Below are positions 1 to 6,725 of a stretch of 14,980 nt of DNA, in pieces. Below the pieces are notes generated by a model. It saw nothing but the letters and a program-made list of their open reading frames with translations. It did not search any database and was not told where the DNA came from. The stretch's first letter is position 1. Every line of letters starts with the position of its first letter. Made by a program: the position numbers and the translations under genes. The DNA comes from JBIOJM01 sp044450785 (lineage in GTDB: Bacteria; Planctomycetota; Planctomycetia; Isosphaerales; Isosphaeraceae). The stretch is taken from contig JBIOJM010000257.1 of assembly GCA_044450785.1 (NCBI GenBank), positions 1 to 14,980 of the forward strand, given 5' to 3'.

Positions 1-1
1 C

Positions 2-1315
2 GGCGGCGCCGGTGGTGCGGCGGGCAGTGCCGAGGGAGGAGGACTCTTCAACTCGGGGAGCGCCACCCTCTCGGGTTCACTCGATACCTTCTCGACCAAC
101 GTTGCCGGTGGCGGCTCCGGCGGCGCTGGCGGCGCTGGTGGCAGCGGCGGCAGTGGCGGCGGTGGACTCGGGGAGTTTCACAACGGGCCTTTCGGAGGCG
201 ATGGGATCGGCGGCGCTGGCGGGAAAGGTGGTGTGGGGGGACTCGCGGCCGGCGGTGGCATCGCGAACGGCACGGGGGGGTCGCTCTCGAGCCTCGTGGC
301 TCAGACCATCACGTCGAACTTGGCTTTTGGCGGCCCCGGCGGTTCCGGCGGTGATGGTGGCGCCGGCATTGGTGGAAACGGTGGGGGCGCCGACGCCGCC
401 AACGGTGGAAACGGCGGCAGCGGCGTCGGTGGTGCCGGTGGCGCTGCGGGCGTAGCGGCACCCGCCTTCGGTGGCGGACTAGCCAACGGTAGCGGCGGTA
501 CCGTCTCGTTCTCGCTTGCGAAGAAATCCAAGTCTTCGGCCGCCACCGCTATCGTCGGCAATGTTGCTTTCAGTGGTGAGAGCGGTCTTGCTAGCGGCGG
601 CTCTGGGGGAGCTGGCACCGGCGGCACCGGCGGCGAAGAGGGCGGCGACAACATGTTCAGCGGAAAGGGAGGCAGCGGCTCTGGCGGAAACGGTGGAAAC
701 GGCGGCGCCGCTAATGATGCCGACGGGGGTGGCGTGTTCAATTCCGGGACTGCCTCCTTCAACGGGGTTACGGTCAATATCGCCTCGAATCAGGCGAACG
801 GCCAGTTTGAATTCGAGGGCGGGAGCAGCACAGGCGCCGGCGGCAACGCTGGCTACGGTTTTTACAGCGGCACCACGGGGGGCTCCGGCGGCGACGCCAC
901 CGGCGGTAAGGGCGGCAACTCCGGCGAAGGGGGCGTTGGCATCGGCGGTGGCCTCTCCAATTTGGCGAACGGAACCCTCTCCATCAATCCGCGGCTCGGG
1001 GCCCCGAAGAAATCCAAACAGGCCAAGGCCACCGACCTCATCTCGAGCAACCAGGCCAACAGCGCCCCGGCCGCGAGCGCGGGCGACGGTGGTGTCGCCA
1101 CCGGGGGCCCCGGGGGCTCCAACGGCTTTGTAAACGGACTCGCCGGCCTGGCCGTCCCCGGCGCGGCGGGAGCCGCCATCAATTCCCTCAGCGAGGGGAT
1201 CGGAGGAGGCGCCGCCTTCATCGCTGGCGGGTCGGCCACCCTCGACAATACGACCATCAGCGGCAACCGCGCCTCCACGTCCAACAACGACGTGGATGGC
1301 ACGTTCTCGAGCTGA
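2..1315 (+). CDS. Glycine-rich beta-helix-like repeat protein (5' end missing)
   Basis: The frame is open from the left edge of the window to a TGA, giving 437 codons of a longer protein whose start lies outside. It contains six long imperfect units, each opening with GGG-[LIVA]-[FAS]-N or a close variant at about residues 12, 84, 157, 242, 315 and 401 of the visible part, so the spacing is 72-86 residues. Each unit runs from the GGG box through a Ser/Thr-rich strand-like stretch to an N-x-A box (STNVA, TSNLA, VGNVA, SNQA, SGNRA), then a GGxGG spacer. This resembles the right-handed parallel beta-helix repeats of planctomycete surface proteins, and in composition the mycobacterial PGRS proteins. 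An exported or cell-surface role is inferred; no signal, anchor or catalytic motif is visible. Two units carry an unusual basic KKSK patch. The last unit ends at TFSS without a membrane anchor. Other frames here are also open because of the GC-rich repeats; this frame is chosen because only it shows the periodic motif. Confidence 0.85.
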   Translation, partial: GGAGGAAGSAEGGGLFNSGSATLSGSLDTFSTNVAGGGSGGAGGAGGSGGSGGGGLGEFHNGPFGGDGIGGAGGKGGVGGLAAGGGIANGTGGSLSSLVAQTITSNLAFGGPGGSGGDGGAGIGGNGGGADAANGGNGGSGVGGAGGAAGVAAPAFGGGLANGSGGTVSFSLAKKSKSSAATAIVGNVAFSGESGLASGGSGGAGTGGTGGEEGGDNMFSGKGGSGSGGNGGNGGAANDADGGGVFNSGTASFNGVTVNIASNQANGQFEFEGGSSTGAGGNAGYGFYSGTTGGSGGDATGGKGGNSGEGGVGIGGGLSNLANGTLSINPRLGAPKKSKQAKATDLISSNQANSAPAASAGDGGVATGGPGGSNGFVNGLAGLAVPGAAGAAINSLSEGIGGGAAFIAGGSATLDNTTISGNRASTSNNDVDGTFSS

Positions 1316-1473
1316 CGGTTGCGTTCATCCGTCCCGGCTCCGTCCCAGCACGTTCATCCGTTGAGGGCCGTGTCATTTTCCCGGAGCCAAGCCGAACGGA
1401 GCGCGGTACGCATCGTAGACAGCCTTACGAGGTCCGACGAGTCCTCCCGCACACATCGCTCGGTACTGGACCC

Positions 1474-1554
1474 TTTGGGGCGATGCCCTAACTCGCCAAC
1501 CAAGTGCAACGAATGATGACCCGTGGAGGCCGTTTTGGGGCGGTCTCCAACTCG
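1474..1554. repeat. Imperfect direct repeat pair, 60-base period
   Basis: The first copy at 1474-1495 starts TTTGGGGCG and ends AACTCG. The second copy at 1534-1554 starts and ends the same way, with a one-base length difference in the middle. Both lie in the spacer between converging genes. The function is unknown; chance or an old local duplication are both possible. Confidence 0.45.
1524..1549. other. Stem-loop between converging genes
   Basis: TGGAGGCCG pairs with CGGTCTCCA across an 8-base loop (TTTTGGGG), giving a 9-bp stem with one G-T type mismatch. It lies downstream of both converging genes, where a bidirectional terminator would be expected. No T-tract follows on either strand, so an intrinsic terminator is only a weak reading. 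Confidence 0.35.
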
Positions 1555-1608
1555 AGAAGCGCGGTCACGTGCTGGGGACGGGCAGGACGCTTCTCTTGCA
1601 TTCCTCGA

Positions 1609-1707
1609 TCACAGAGGTTGGGCCTCGGCGAGTATCCGATCCCACAAATCGACGACTCCGAGGCGCTTCGCCCACTCATCCAGGTAGGCACGATCCAATC
1701 GATCGCT
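1609..1707 (-). pseudogene. Cut-off C-terminal part of the nucleotidyltransferase
   Basis: Directly after the TAG that ends the nucleotidyltransferase frame (1708-1710), the same frame stays open for 32 codons to a TGA at 1609-1611. It encodes SDRLDRAYLDEWAKRLGVVD, then LWDRILAEAQPL. In related proteins the residues after the TPEDTILAKLRW box continue into just such an RLDxAYLxxWAxxLGVxDLxxR helix pair. This therefore looks like the genuine C-terminal end, separated by one amber codon (a CAG-to-TAG change would explain it). It could be a nonsense mutation, a sequencing error or, less likely, programmed readthrough. It has no start of its own. Confidence 0.7.
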
Positions 1708-2175
1708 CTACAGCTCGAAGACGCGCAGCGCGTCGGTAAAGTGTTTCTCACTGCCCCCGCATTGCTGAGTCCATCGCAGCTTGGCCAGGATCGTGTCTTC
1801 CGGCGTCGACGTTTTCAACAAAATCCCAGCGCTCTCCTCAGCCCTCTTCCGGGCAAAACGAGACGTGTCGAACGGTTCGTCGGTCAAAATCCAGAAGTCC
1901 ACTTTGTCGCCGGAAGCCGGTTGGAGCAGGTTGAACATCGTGCGGTGCTGGAGGGCTTCGTGAATCGCTTGAATCGACAAATAGAAATCCGGCTCTGAAA
2001 ACGCGTGGAAGAGCTTCTCGGCACTCTCCTGTGTCAGCGCCACGACGAGGTCGATGTCGTGCGACATGCGCGGTTCCCCGTGCATGCTCGACGCGAATGA
2101 GCCGATCACCATGTAGTCGATCCCCAGCTTGTCGAGGACCGTGACGGCGTGTCTCAGTAATTCCTGTTGTGACAT
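1708..2175 (-). CDS. AbiEii-like nucleotidyltransferase, C-terminus truncated by TAG
   Basis: This 155-residue protein has the polymerase-beta-type nucleotidyltransferase signature: GSFAS at 25-29, followed by the paired acids of DIDLVV (D40, D42), and a third acid in KVDFW (D93). A conserved TPEDTILAKLRW box lies at 124-135. Families with this layout (AbiEii/MNT-like, DUF6036-like) include the toxins of type IV toxin-antitoxin systems, which transfer nucleotides to RNA or protein. That function is inferred from family only. The start ATG lies inside the preceding gene, whose end it overlaps by 22 bases, so the two are probably co-translated. The frame stops at TAG after RVFEL, but family-like sequence continues behind it for 32 codons. 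The catalytic core is complete and the missing part is a C-terminal helical region, so activity cannot be ruled in or out. Confidence 0.8.
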   Translation of the reverse strand: MSQQELLRHAVTVLDKLGIDYMVIGSFASSMHGEPRMSHDIDLVVALTQESAEKLFHAFSEPDFYLSIQAIHEALQHRTMFNLLQPASGDKVDFWILTDEPFDTSRFARKRAEESAGILLKTSTPEDTILAKLRWTQQCGGSEKHFTDALRVFEL

Positions 2176-2369
2176 TTCTCCAGTCGATCCAGAAAGATTC
2201 GGTGCAATTCCTCCTTGGTGGCGTCGGGGAATCGCTTGCGTAATCCCTCGAGGAAAAGTGCTCTGCCCAGCTCCGACAACTCGAAGGCTTTCTGGAGCCT
2301 CTGTCCCGGCGTCATCGACCTCAGGATCTTCAAGTATGCCCTGTGGTTGGGTCGTGGTTTGGGATTCAT
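2154..2369 (-). CDS. Small basic helical protein paired with the nucleotidyltransferase
   Basis: A 71-residue protein, mostly helical and basic. Its core, TPGQRLQKAFELSELGRALF, is followed by EGLRKRFPDA, then EELHRIFLDRLEKC and the terminal HNRNY. From memory, short proteins with this ending (a RFPD...EEL...LERCHNRNY pattern) often sit just before nucleotidyltransferase genes in planctomycetes, cyanobacteria and Chloroflexi. Its function is unknown to me; an antitoxin or partner role is inference from context. The start is uncertain. The ATG at 2369 has no clear ribosome binding site; an upstream ATG at 2411 and an internal one at 2315 are alternatives. The stop overlaps the nucleotidyltransferase start by 22 bases. 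The gene follows the M16 peptidase on the same strand after about 124 bases. Confidence 0.7.
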   Translation of the reverse strand: MNPKPRPNHRAYLKILRSMTPGQRLQKAFELSELGRALFLEGLRKRFPDATKEELHRIFLDRLEKCHNRNY

Positions 2370-2456
2370 CACCGGTGTCCGGGCGAGGAGCGTAGAGATG
2401 GCCACGGCCATTCTATAATACGTCCTCGATGTCTGCCTTGTCATGACGCCAGGTAC

Positions 2457-2472
2457 AAAAGCGGCGCGGCCG
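2457..2472 (-). terminator. Weak terminator-like hairpin after the M16 gene
   Basis: On the minus strand a short CGGC/GCCG stem with a 3-base loop is followed by C and TTTT, starting about 22 bases after the peptidase stop. The stem is only 4 bp, so this may be chance in GC-rich DNA. Confidence 0.25.
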
Positions 2473-2493
2473 TATGGCTCTTGTTCCAAAGGC

Positions 2494-5403
2494 TCACTTC
2501 GCACTCGCTCGAGAGCGGCGTGCCGAGCCCACACCCACGGCCGCCGCCGGTTTAGCCGCGGCGGGTGCGGTTACGGAGTTGCCCTCCGGATCCAGCCGCT
2601 GGATCGTCTTGACGAACGAGAGGCTCTCGAGCGGCCGCTCGATCTGGGCACGGTCGCCGACCACCAGGATCGCCATCTTCTCCGGCGTGATGTACGCTCG
2701 GGCAACGCGGTCGACGTCGGCCTTGGCGACCGCTTCGATCCGCGATTGATAATGGTTGAACTCATCGTCGGGCAACTCGTCGGCGACCAGGACCGCGACC
2801 TGGCCGGCGACGCCGAAGGTCGTCTCGAACCGGCTGGGGAAACCCTGGATCATCCGCTGCTTCGCGAAGGCGAGCTCCGCCTCGGTGACCGGCCGGCGGC
2901 CGGTGATGTCGGTCAGCTCCTTCAAGAGCTCGACGAGCGACTCCTTGGTCACGGCGGTCTGAACCGTTCCCCCCGCCTCGAACGGGCCAGGGCCCCGCAG
3001 GAACGAGAAGCTCGACTCCGCTCCGTAACTGTACCCCTTGTCCTCGCGCAGGTTCATGTTGATCCGGCTGACAAACTGGCCGCCCAGGATCGCGTTCATC
3101 AGCGTCAACGCGAAAAAATCGGGCGATCGGCGCGAGGCACCGATTTTGCCGATGGTCAGGACCGACTGCGCCGCCGCCGGCTTGTCGATCATGTAGACCG
3201 TCCGGCGCTCGAGGGGCACCTGAGTGATTGCCAGGGACGGCGGCTGGGGGACCGGGCCGGGCGCCCACGTCCGGAACCGCGTTTCCAGCGAGGCCGAGAT
3301 GGCATCCGTCCGCACGTCGCCGACGACCACCAGCACGGCGTTGCCGGGAACCATGATCCGCTTGGTGAACGCGACGGCGTCGTCGCGCGTGATCGACCGG
3401 ACCGAGCCGGGCGTCCCCAGGTCGGGGCGGCCATAGGGATGCTTCACTCCGTAGATCAGGCGTGGAAAGACGGCCGAGGCGGTCTGCTCGGCGTCGTCGG
3501 CGCGGGCCTTGAGCTGCGCCAGCCGCTGGAGCTTGAGCCGGTTCAGCTCCTTGTCCGGAAACACTGGGTTCAGGATGACGTCGGTGTAAAGCTCGAGCGC
3601 CTGGTCGAGGTGCCGTGTCAGCGTGGTCAGGCTGACAGTGGTCGATTCCAGCCCGCCGGCGGCGCCCAGGGAAGCGCCGATCTCGGCCAGCTCGCCGGCG
3701 ACCTGGAGCGCGTCGCGGGTTTTCGTGCCCTCGTCGAGCAAGCTGGCGGCGATCGAGCCCAGGCCCTCCTTACCCGCGGGGGCGAGGGTCTCACCGGACT
3801 TGACGACCAGGTCGAAGGTCACGATCGGTAGGTCGTGGCGCTCGATGATTCGCAGTTCCAGGCCGTTGGACAGCTTGCGCCGCTCGAACCGTGGGGGCGA
3901 GTAGTGGGGCGTCGCGCCCAGCCCGGGCATGATCGAGCGGTCGAACAGGTCCTTGACCTCCGCGATCGGTGGACTGGCCACAGGTGCCTGTTTCGCGGGG
4001 TCGACGGCCACCTCGGGCAGTCGCGAGGCCGGCTCGCCGGGCAGAACGTCGAGCTCGATCCGCCGGGCCCCGACGTACTTTCTCGCCACCCTCGTCACGT
4101 CAGCGGGGGTGACCAAGAATACCTTCTCGAGCTCGGTACGGTACGCCAGGGGATCGCCCAGCGTGCCCATGGACTGGTTGAGGACGCTGGCCTTGCGGGT
4201 CACCGACTGCAAGCCCATGATCAGCGCACTCTCCCGTTCGTTCTGGGCCTTGCGGACCTCGGCGGCGGTGGGGCCCTCCCTCTTGAGGCGTTCGATCTCG
4301 GCGTCGGCGATCCGGACCAGGTCGTCGAGCTTCTGGCCCGGCCGGGCATACAGTTCGACCTCGAACGTACCCGAGAGCAACAGGGTGGGATGCGATGCCT
4401 CAACCTCGGCCGCAAGCTGCCGGTCGTATATCAGCGCGCGGAACAGGCGGTTCTCCTTGGGCAGCCCGCCCAGGATGGACGCCAGCACGTCCAGGGCCGG
4501 CTCGTCGGGATGATTGGCCGGCACGGTCGTCCAGATCAACTGGGCGCGGGGCAAGCTCACCGCGTCGGTCATCCGGATGTGCTTCGAATCAGACAAGCTC
4601 GGCACGCTCGGCTCGGCCGGCGTGAGCTCCGGCCCACGCGCCACGGGGGCGAAATACTTCTCGATCCACAGGCGGGCCTGGGCGGGCTGAAAGTCGCCCG
4701 CGACGCAGAGGATCGCCTTGTTCGGAACGTAGTGCGTGCGGAAAAACGCCGTCACGTCACTCAGCCGGGCGGCGGACAGGTCCGCCATCGAGCCGATGAC
4801 ACTGTGGTGATAAGGATGACCGGCGGGATAAAGCGCCCTCAGCAATACCTCCTCCGCCTGGCCATAGGGCACGTTGTCGACCGTTTGCCGCCGCTCGTTC
4901 TTGACCACGTCGCGCTGGTTGTCGAGCTTTGCTTGCGTCATCGCCGGCGGCAGGAAGCCCATCCGATCGGCCTCGAGCCAGAGTGCCAGCTCGAGCGCGC
5001 TCTTGGGCACCGTCTCGTAATACATCGTCTGGTCTTCGGCCGTCGTTCCGTTGAGCTCGGCGCCAAGCTTTTCGAGGGGCATGAAATAATCTCGGTCGTG
5101 GTTCTTCGAGCCCTGGAACATCATGTGCTCGAAGAGGTGCGCGAAGCCGGTTCGACCCGGCTTCTCGTCCTTCGAGCCGACCCTGTACCAGAGGTTGACT
5201 GCCACCACCGGCGTCTTGTGGTCCTCGTGGAGCAGGATCGTCAGGCCGTTGGGCAGCGAGTATTTCTCGACCTTGAGCACCGGGATTTGCGGTTTCCTGG
5301 GCTCGGCCCGCGGCGGCTCGGTGGCGAAGAGCACCGCGGTCGAGGCCACCAGGGCCATCCACGCCAGGCCCAGGCCGGCGATGCCGCGTTTGATCCGTCT
5401 CAT
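2494..5403 (-). CDS. Secreted tandem M16 (insulinase/pitrilysin family) zinc peptidase
   Basis: A 969-residue protein beginning with a basic, hydrophobic export signal (about residues 1-27, ending near FATEPP). The first M16 domain starts at about residue 45 (KVEKYSLPNGLTILL). It has the inverted zinc motif HLFEH at 89-93 and a third ligand E170 in KNERRQ, which matches the family pattern HxxEH-x76-E exactly. A second M16-type half starts near residue 500 (RRKLSNGLELRIIERHDLP) but has no HxxEH at the matching place (SIAASLLDEG), so it is probably the inactive partner half of the clamshell. The expected job is degradation of peptides or processing of small proteins in the periplasm. The start at 5403 is chosen over an upstream in-frame ATG at 5553 because GGAGGG lies 9 bases before it and the signal peptide follows directly. 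Long antisense frames cover most of this gene and are shadows. Confidence 0.93.
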   Translation of the reverse strand: MRRIKRGIAGLGLAWMALVASTAVLFATEPPRAEPRKPQIPVLKVEKYSLPNGLTILLHEDHKTPVVAVNLWYRVGSKDEKPGRTGFAHLFEHMMFQGSKNHDRDYFMPLEKLGAELNGTTAEDQTMYYETVPKSALELALWLEADRMGFLPPAMTQAKLDNQRDVVKNERRQTVDNVPYGQAEEVLLRALYPAGHPYHHSVIGSMADLSAARLSDVTAFFRTHYVPNKAILCVAGDFQPAQARLWIEKYFAPVARGPELTPAEPSVPSLSDSKHIRMTDAVSLPRAQLIWTTVPANHPDEPALDVLASILGGLPKENRLFRALIYDRQLAAEVEASHPTLLLSGTFEVELYARPGQKLDDLVRIADAEIERLKREGPTAAEVRKAQNERESALIMGLQSVTRKASVLNQSMGTLGDPLAYRTELEKVFLVTPADVTRVARKYVGARRIELDVLPGEPASRLPEVAVDPAKQAPVASPPIAEVKDLFDRSIMPGLGATPHYSPPRFERRKLSNGLELRIIERHDLPIVTFDLVVKSGETLAPAGKEGLGSIAASLLDEGTKTRDALQVAGELAEIGASLGAAGGLESTTVSLTTLTRHLDQALELYTDVILNPVFPDKELNRLKLQRLAQLKARADDAEQTASAVFPRLIYGVKHPYGRPDLGTPGSVRSITRDDAVAFTKRIMVPGNAVLVVVGDVRTDAISASLETRFRTWAPGPVPQPPSLAITQVPLERRTVYMIDKPAAAQSVLTIGKIGASRRSPDFFALTLMNAILGGQFVSRINMNLREDKGYSYGAESSFSFLRGPGPFEAGGTVQTAVTKESLVELLKELTDITGRRPVTEAELAFAKQRMIQGFPSRFETTFGVAGQVAVLVADELPDDEFNHYQSRIEAVAKADVDRVARAYITPEKMAILVVGDRAQIERPLESLSFVKTIQRLDPEGNSVTAPAAAKPAAAVGVGSARRSRASAK

Positions 5404-5412
5404 CGATTCGAT

Positions 5413-5418
5413 CCCTCC
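5413..5418 (-). promoter_or_regulatory. Ribosome binding site of the M16 gene
   Basis: GGAGGG lies 9 bases before the ATG at 5403. It decides between this start and the upstream in-frame ATG. Confidence 0.7.
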
Positions 5419-5476
5419 GTAGAAAAGGCGGCAAACGAGCCGGGCGAGCGGCCGGACTCCGAGATCAGCCAGGAAC

Positions 5477-5491
5477 TCACCCTTGGGGTGA
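5477..5491. promoter_or_regulatory. Inverted repeat upstream of the M16 gene
   Basis: TCACCC-TTG-GGGTGA is a perfect 6+6 palindrome with a 3-base centre, 74 bases before the M16 start. It could be an operator or a leader hairpin; there is no direct evidence for either. Confidence 0.35.
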
Positions 5492-5558
5492 CTCTGTTCT
5501 AGCCTAGCCGTATGCTGTCCGTCCAGAGCGAGAGCCGAGCAGGGCCGCTTCATCCTCC

Positions 5559-5600
5559 AGGGGGAAGATGGCCCCGTTCAGTCCGGATCGGCCACCAGCA
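5559..5600. repeat. Dispersed intergenic repeat, copy A
   Basis: This 42-base element matches copy B (9761-9802) at 36 of 42 positions without gaps. It opens with a G-run and C-run around GATGG, able to form a short hairpin, and continues TTCAGTCCG-[GC]-ATC and CCACCAGCA. Copy C (6634-6651) shares only the central core. All three lie outside the well-supported genes and point the same way. Confidence 0.65.
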
Positions 5601-5736
5601 TAAACGCCGCCGGTTGCAGCTCCGCCCCGGAAAGGCGCTCACACCCGAGATTGAACTCCGGGGCGAGGATTCGGAGAATGGCAATATCTCGGGCTTCCCG
5701 ATCGAGCGTCGTGCGAAATCCCAGGACCCGAATCAT
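5578..5736 (-). CDS. Possible small protein of 52 residues
   Basis: A frame from ATG at 5736 to TGA at 5578 encodes MIRVLGFRTTLDREARDIAI, then LRILAPEFNLGCERLSG and AELQPAAFMLVADPD. The composition is protein-like, with a charged helix followed by a hydrophobic end, and GC at third positions is fairly high. There is no ribosome binding site before the ATG. The last codons lie within dispersed repeat copy A. I do not recognise a family. It may be a real small gene, a remnant, or a by-chance open frame. Confidence 0.3.
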   Translation of the reverse strand: MIRVLGFRTTLDREARDIAILRILAPEFNLGCERLSGAELQPAAFMLVADPD

Positions 5737-5752
5737 TGAAGGGAGCATTGCC

Positions 5753-6061
5753 ATGCCGGTCGATCAAAAGATCCAGGATGCCTTGAAACTCAGCAAACTG
5801 AAATCGAAGCTGCCACGCAATCCTCGGGTCGTCGACATCCGGGTCGAGGACTACGTCGATACTGACGGAGAGGATGCCTTGCGCGTGACGGTGATCCTGG
5901 ACGAGAGTGTGAACGTCGAGAAGTTCAGAGGAGAGGACATTACCGCCCTGAAAACCGCGATTCACAACAGGATACGTGAGCTGGGCGTCGAGCTGTGGCC
6001 TTACATGCGGTTAGCAAAGCAAAGCGAGATCGACGAACACCAAAAGGAAGACGAGGAATGA
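5753..6061 (+). CDS. Small acidic partner of a HEPN-like protein
   Basis: A 102-residue protein with a GGGAG ribosome binding site before the ATG; an upstream in-frame start at 5651 is rejected because it lacks one and adds an arginine-rich stretch. Predicted order: an N-terminal helix (QKIQDALKLSKLKSKL), strands with VVDIRVEDYVDTDGEDALRV and TVILDE, a helix with EDITALKTAIHNRIRELG, a strand VELWPYMRLAK, and an acidic tail. I do not recognise a named domain. From memory, proteins of this shape often precede HEPN-type genes in planctomycetes and cyanobacteria, so an antitoxin-like or substrate-binding partner role is possible but inferred. The stop codon lies immediately before the HEPN frame, in the same frame. 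Confidence 0.75.
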   Translation: MPVDQKIQDALKLSKLKSKLPRNPRVVDIRVEDYVDTDGEDALRVTVILDESVNVEKFRGEDITALKTAIHNRIRELGVELWPYMRLAKQSEIDEHQKEDEE

Positions 6062-6577
6062 TCCGCGCATGAGGATTTACTGGATCAGGCGGTCAGGCTG
6101 GCGAAAATCGACGTCAAGAAACCGAAACAGGCAAACCTCCGTCGCGCGATCTCATCGGCCTACTATGCGGTGTTTCATCTCCTGGTCGACGAAGCTTGCC
6201 GGGTCCAGATTGGGGCACTGCACAACCAGGCGCCATTCCGTCAGGTACTCGGGAGAGCCTTCGCCCACGCGGTCATGAAAGAAGCCTGCAAGTCCTTTGC
6301 GGGCGGAACTCTCAAGAAAGGGGTCGCCAAGGGATTGCCTGTGGGCTTTACCGTTCCTGGGGAAATCCGGGAACTGGCGAATACCTTTGTCGATCTCCAA
6401 GATAGCCGGCACCTCGCCGACTACGACCTGACGGAGCGCTTCGAACGTTCCGATGTCCTTGCCCTGATCGCGCGGGTCAGGCAAGATATCGAGAGCTTTA
6501 AGAACCTCGCGCCTTCCAACGAGAAGCGGTTCTTCCTGGCCTGCCTGTGGGCGTGGAAAGAACTGGCGAATCGTTGA
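6062..6577 (+). CDS. HEPN-like protein with missing start (probable frameshift)
   Basis: The frame is open from right after the upstream TGA and encodes HEDLLDQAVRLAKIDVKKPK, then QANLRRAISSAYYAVFHLL. The RRAxSxAYYAxFH helix (6140-6178) is typical of HEPN-fold proteins (nucleotide-binding or RNase partners in toxin-antitoxin and abortive-infection systems). A second typical box, SRHLADYD, is near 6404-6427. The canonical catalytic RxxxxH is not evident, so RNase activity is open. There is no ATG, GTG or TTG before a GTG at 6170, which would cut off the first helix. An ATG at 6058 overlaps the upstream stop (GAATGATC) and would give MIRA and then a stop; one base lost or two gained at 6061-6068 would place it in frame with HEDLLDQ. 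So this is a frameshifted gene, a sequence error, or a gene using an unusual start. True start unknown; the frame from 6062 is reported. Confidence 0.75.
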   Translation, partial: SAHEDLLDQAVRLAKIDVKKPKQANLRRAISSAYYAVFHLLVDEACRVQIGALHNQAPFRQVLGRAFAHAVMKEACKSFAGGTLKKGVAKGLPVGFTVPGEIRELANTFVDLQDSRHLADYDLTERFERSDVLALIARVRQDIESFKNLAPSNEKRFFLACLWAWKELANR

Positions 6578-6633
6578 GACCGGCGGTCCGCGTTTCGGCC
6601 CGAGTTTGTTGCCAGGGCATTGGCGAGACCCAG

Positions 6634-6651
6634 TCAGTCGGGATCACCCAC
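6634..6651. repeat. Dispersed intergenic repeat, short copy C
   Basis: TCAGTC-GGG-ATCACCCAC matches the core of copy B at 16 of 18 positions. It lacks the clear flanking hairpin. It lies between the converging HEPN-like gene and the ECF-WD40 gene. On its own it could be chance; position and orientation support relatedness. Confidence 0.4.
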
Positions 6652-6725
6652 TCGAGCCAAGCGCACGCCGATCGTCCCGAGATCGAGTCGGTGCACGGCG
6701 TCGTGAATCATCTCCGAGCCACGTC

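Larger units (their letters stand above)
1316..1608. other. Spacer between converging genes
   Basis: About 290 bases lie between the glycine-rich gene and the end of the interrupted nucleotidyltransferase frame. I see no convincing gene. The spacer holds an 11-base direct repeat (CGTTCATCCGT at 1322-1332 and 1351-1361), a second imperfect repeat pair and a stem-loop, both listed separately. Short open frames here have no recognisable motif or ribosome binding site. Confidence 0.6.
5404..5752. other. Divergent intergenic region
   Basis: About 350 bases separate the M16 peptidase (-) from the 102-aa gene (+), so promoters for both must lie here. I can point to a perfect 6+6 inverted repeat near the M16 side, copy A of a dispersed repeat, and a possible 52-codon minus-strand frame, each listed separately. 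No strong -35/-10 pair stands out. Confidence 0.55.

Noticed and set aside
516..1133. Other long frames in the glycine-rich gene (also 301-777 and 862-1302 minus)
   Set aside because: Pro/Ala/Arg-rich shadows created by GGC-type codons; only the frame starting at 2 shows regular repeat boxes.
1..1315. GC-rich tandem sequence as a possible CRISPR or satellite array
   Set aside because: The repetition is codon-level Gly-rich coding with variable unit length; there are no constant repeats with unique spacers.
3835..5502. A 555-codon plus-strand open frame (and a 462-codon one at 2443-3831)
   Set aside because: Antisense to the M16 peptidase, which has an exact HxxEH-x76-E zinc motif and a signal peptide. 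The shadow frames are rich in Arg, His and Asp with no domain, as expected from GC-rich codon use.
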